Positions 42,995-43,075 of a stretch of DNA of 43,075 nucleotides are shown piece by piece. The DNA is taken from contig NZ_JAMBOJ010000041.1 of assembly GCF_023715565.1 (NCBI RefSeq), forward strand, positions 1 to 43,075. Direction: 5' to 3'. Numbering within the stretch: position 1 is the first letter of the stretch; the number at the start of each line of letters is the position of its first letter. A program made the translations under genes and the position numbers. The notes below the pieces were generated by a model. The model saw only the letters and a list, made by a program, of their open reading frames with translations, was not told the origin of the DNA and did no database searches. The stretch comes from Cytobacillus firmus. GTDB taxonomy: Bacteria > Bacillota > Bacilli > Bacillales > Cytobacillaceae.

Positions 42995-43075
42995 GTTGAT
43001 TGCAGTGAGAGGATGCTCAGCGAACCACGGGGCGGGCGGTGAGCCTCCTCGACGCTACGCGTCTGTGGGGTCTCA
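42995..43075. repeat. Dispersed Bacillaceae GC-rich repeat, cut by the window end
   Basis: GC-rich sequence in an AT-rich setting starting GTTGATTGCAGTGAGAGG and running through ACCACGGGGCGGGCGGTGAG, CCTCCTCGACGC and GTCTGTGGGGTCTCA. I recognise this pattern from intergenic repeats scattered through many Bacillus genomes; the other half, expected as an inverted match ending near ATCAAC, would lie past the window. Confidence 0.7.

Overview
The window reads as chromosomal DNA of a low-GC, Gram-positive, spore-forming Bacillaceae bacterium (Bacillus/Cytobacillus/Mesobacillus type). The signs are strong AAAGGAGG-type ribosome binding sites, occasional TTG and GTG starts, many Rho-independent terminators, and families typical of that group: CysL-CysJI, Amj, DUF3231, TrhO, CNNM/MpfA-like and a ydaO-type c-di-AMP riboswitch. 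There is no prophage, insertion sequence, rRNA, tRNA or CRISPR array.

Layout. 1-5.3 kb: a small zinc-knuckle protein, then the divergent pair cysL / cysJI (sulfite reductase and its LysR regulator). 5.3-7.4 kb: a tandem array of about 230-bp units leading into a NERD-domain nuclease-like gene; each unit repeats the upstream region plus the first codons of that gene. 7.4-14.9 kb: a PLP aminotransferase, a decayed DinB/DUF664 gene, a GNAT and a methyltransferase, a small hydrophilic protein, a DUF2332 protein, tRNA hydroxylase TrhO, a LysE-type exporter and a CBO0543-like membrane protein. 15.0-24.2 kb: a SWIM/SNF2 helicase, a possible structured RNA, a GyrI-like protein, a YdjM-type membrane protein, a TraB/PrgY protein, a two-domain DUF3231 protein and an ABC-2 exporter operon. 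24.4-31.0 kb: a broken aminoglycoside-nucleotidyltransferase-like gene, a NUDIX hydrolase, a second beta-clamp (DnaN-like), and a three-gene signalling operon (response regulator, multi-pass histidine kinase, ECF sigma factor). 31.2-43.1 kb: a second DUF3231 protein, a short tandem repeat, Amj, DedA, a CNNM transporter with an odd leader, a MerR regulator, a dicarboxylate/amino-acid symporter under a c-di-AMP riboswitch, one broken and one intact GNAT, a serine hydrolase, a secreted endonuclease I, a small coiled-coil protein, a DinB protein, and the edge of a dispersed Bacillaceae repeat.

How parts work together. cysL-cysJI is a sulfur assimilation unit. The response regulator, kinase and sigma factor overlap or nearly abut, and TTAAGA boxes lie upstream, suggesting autoregulation. 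The symporter is probably switched off by c-di-AMP. Most other genes are single transcription units closed by their own terminators.

The most unusual element is the 5.3-6.4 kb array: five units, each with five GCACA boxes spaced 20-22 bp (about two helical turns). Units 1-4 end in a truncated copy of the NERD start, two with an intact short reading frame, one with an early stop and one that has lost the ATG. Other oddities are a perfect hairpin between the ribosome binding site and the TTG start of the CNNM gene, a probable AUU start in the ABC permease, and a MerR gene that appears to be one G short of its proper start.
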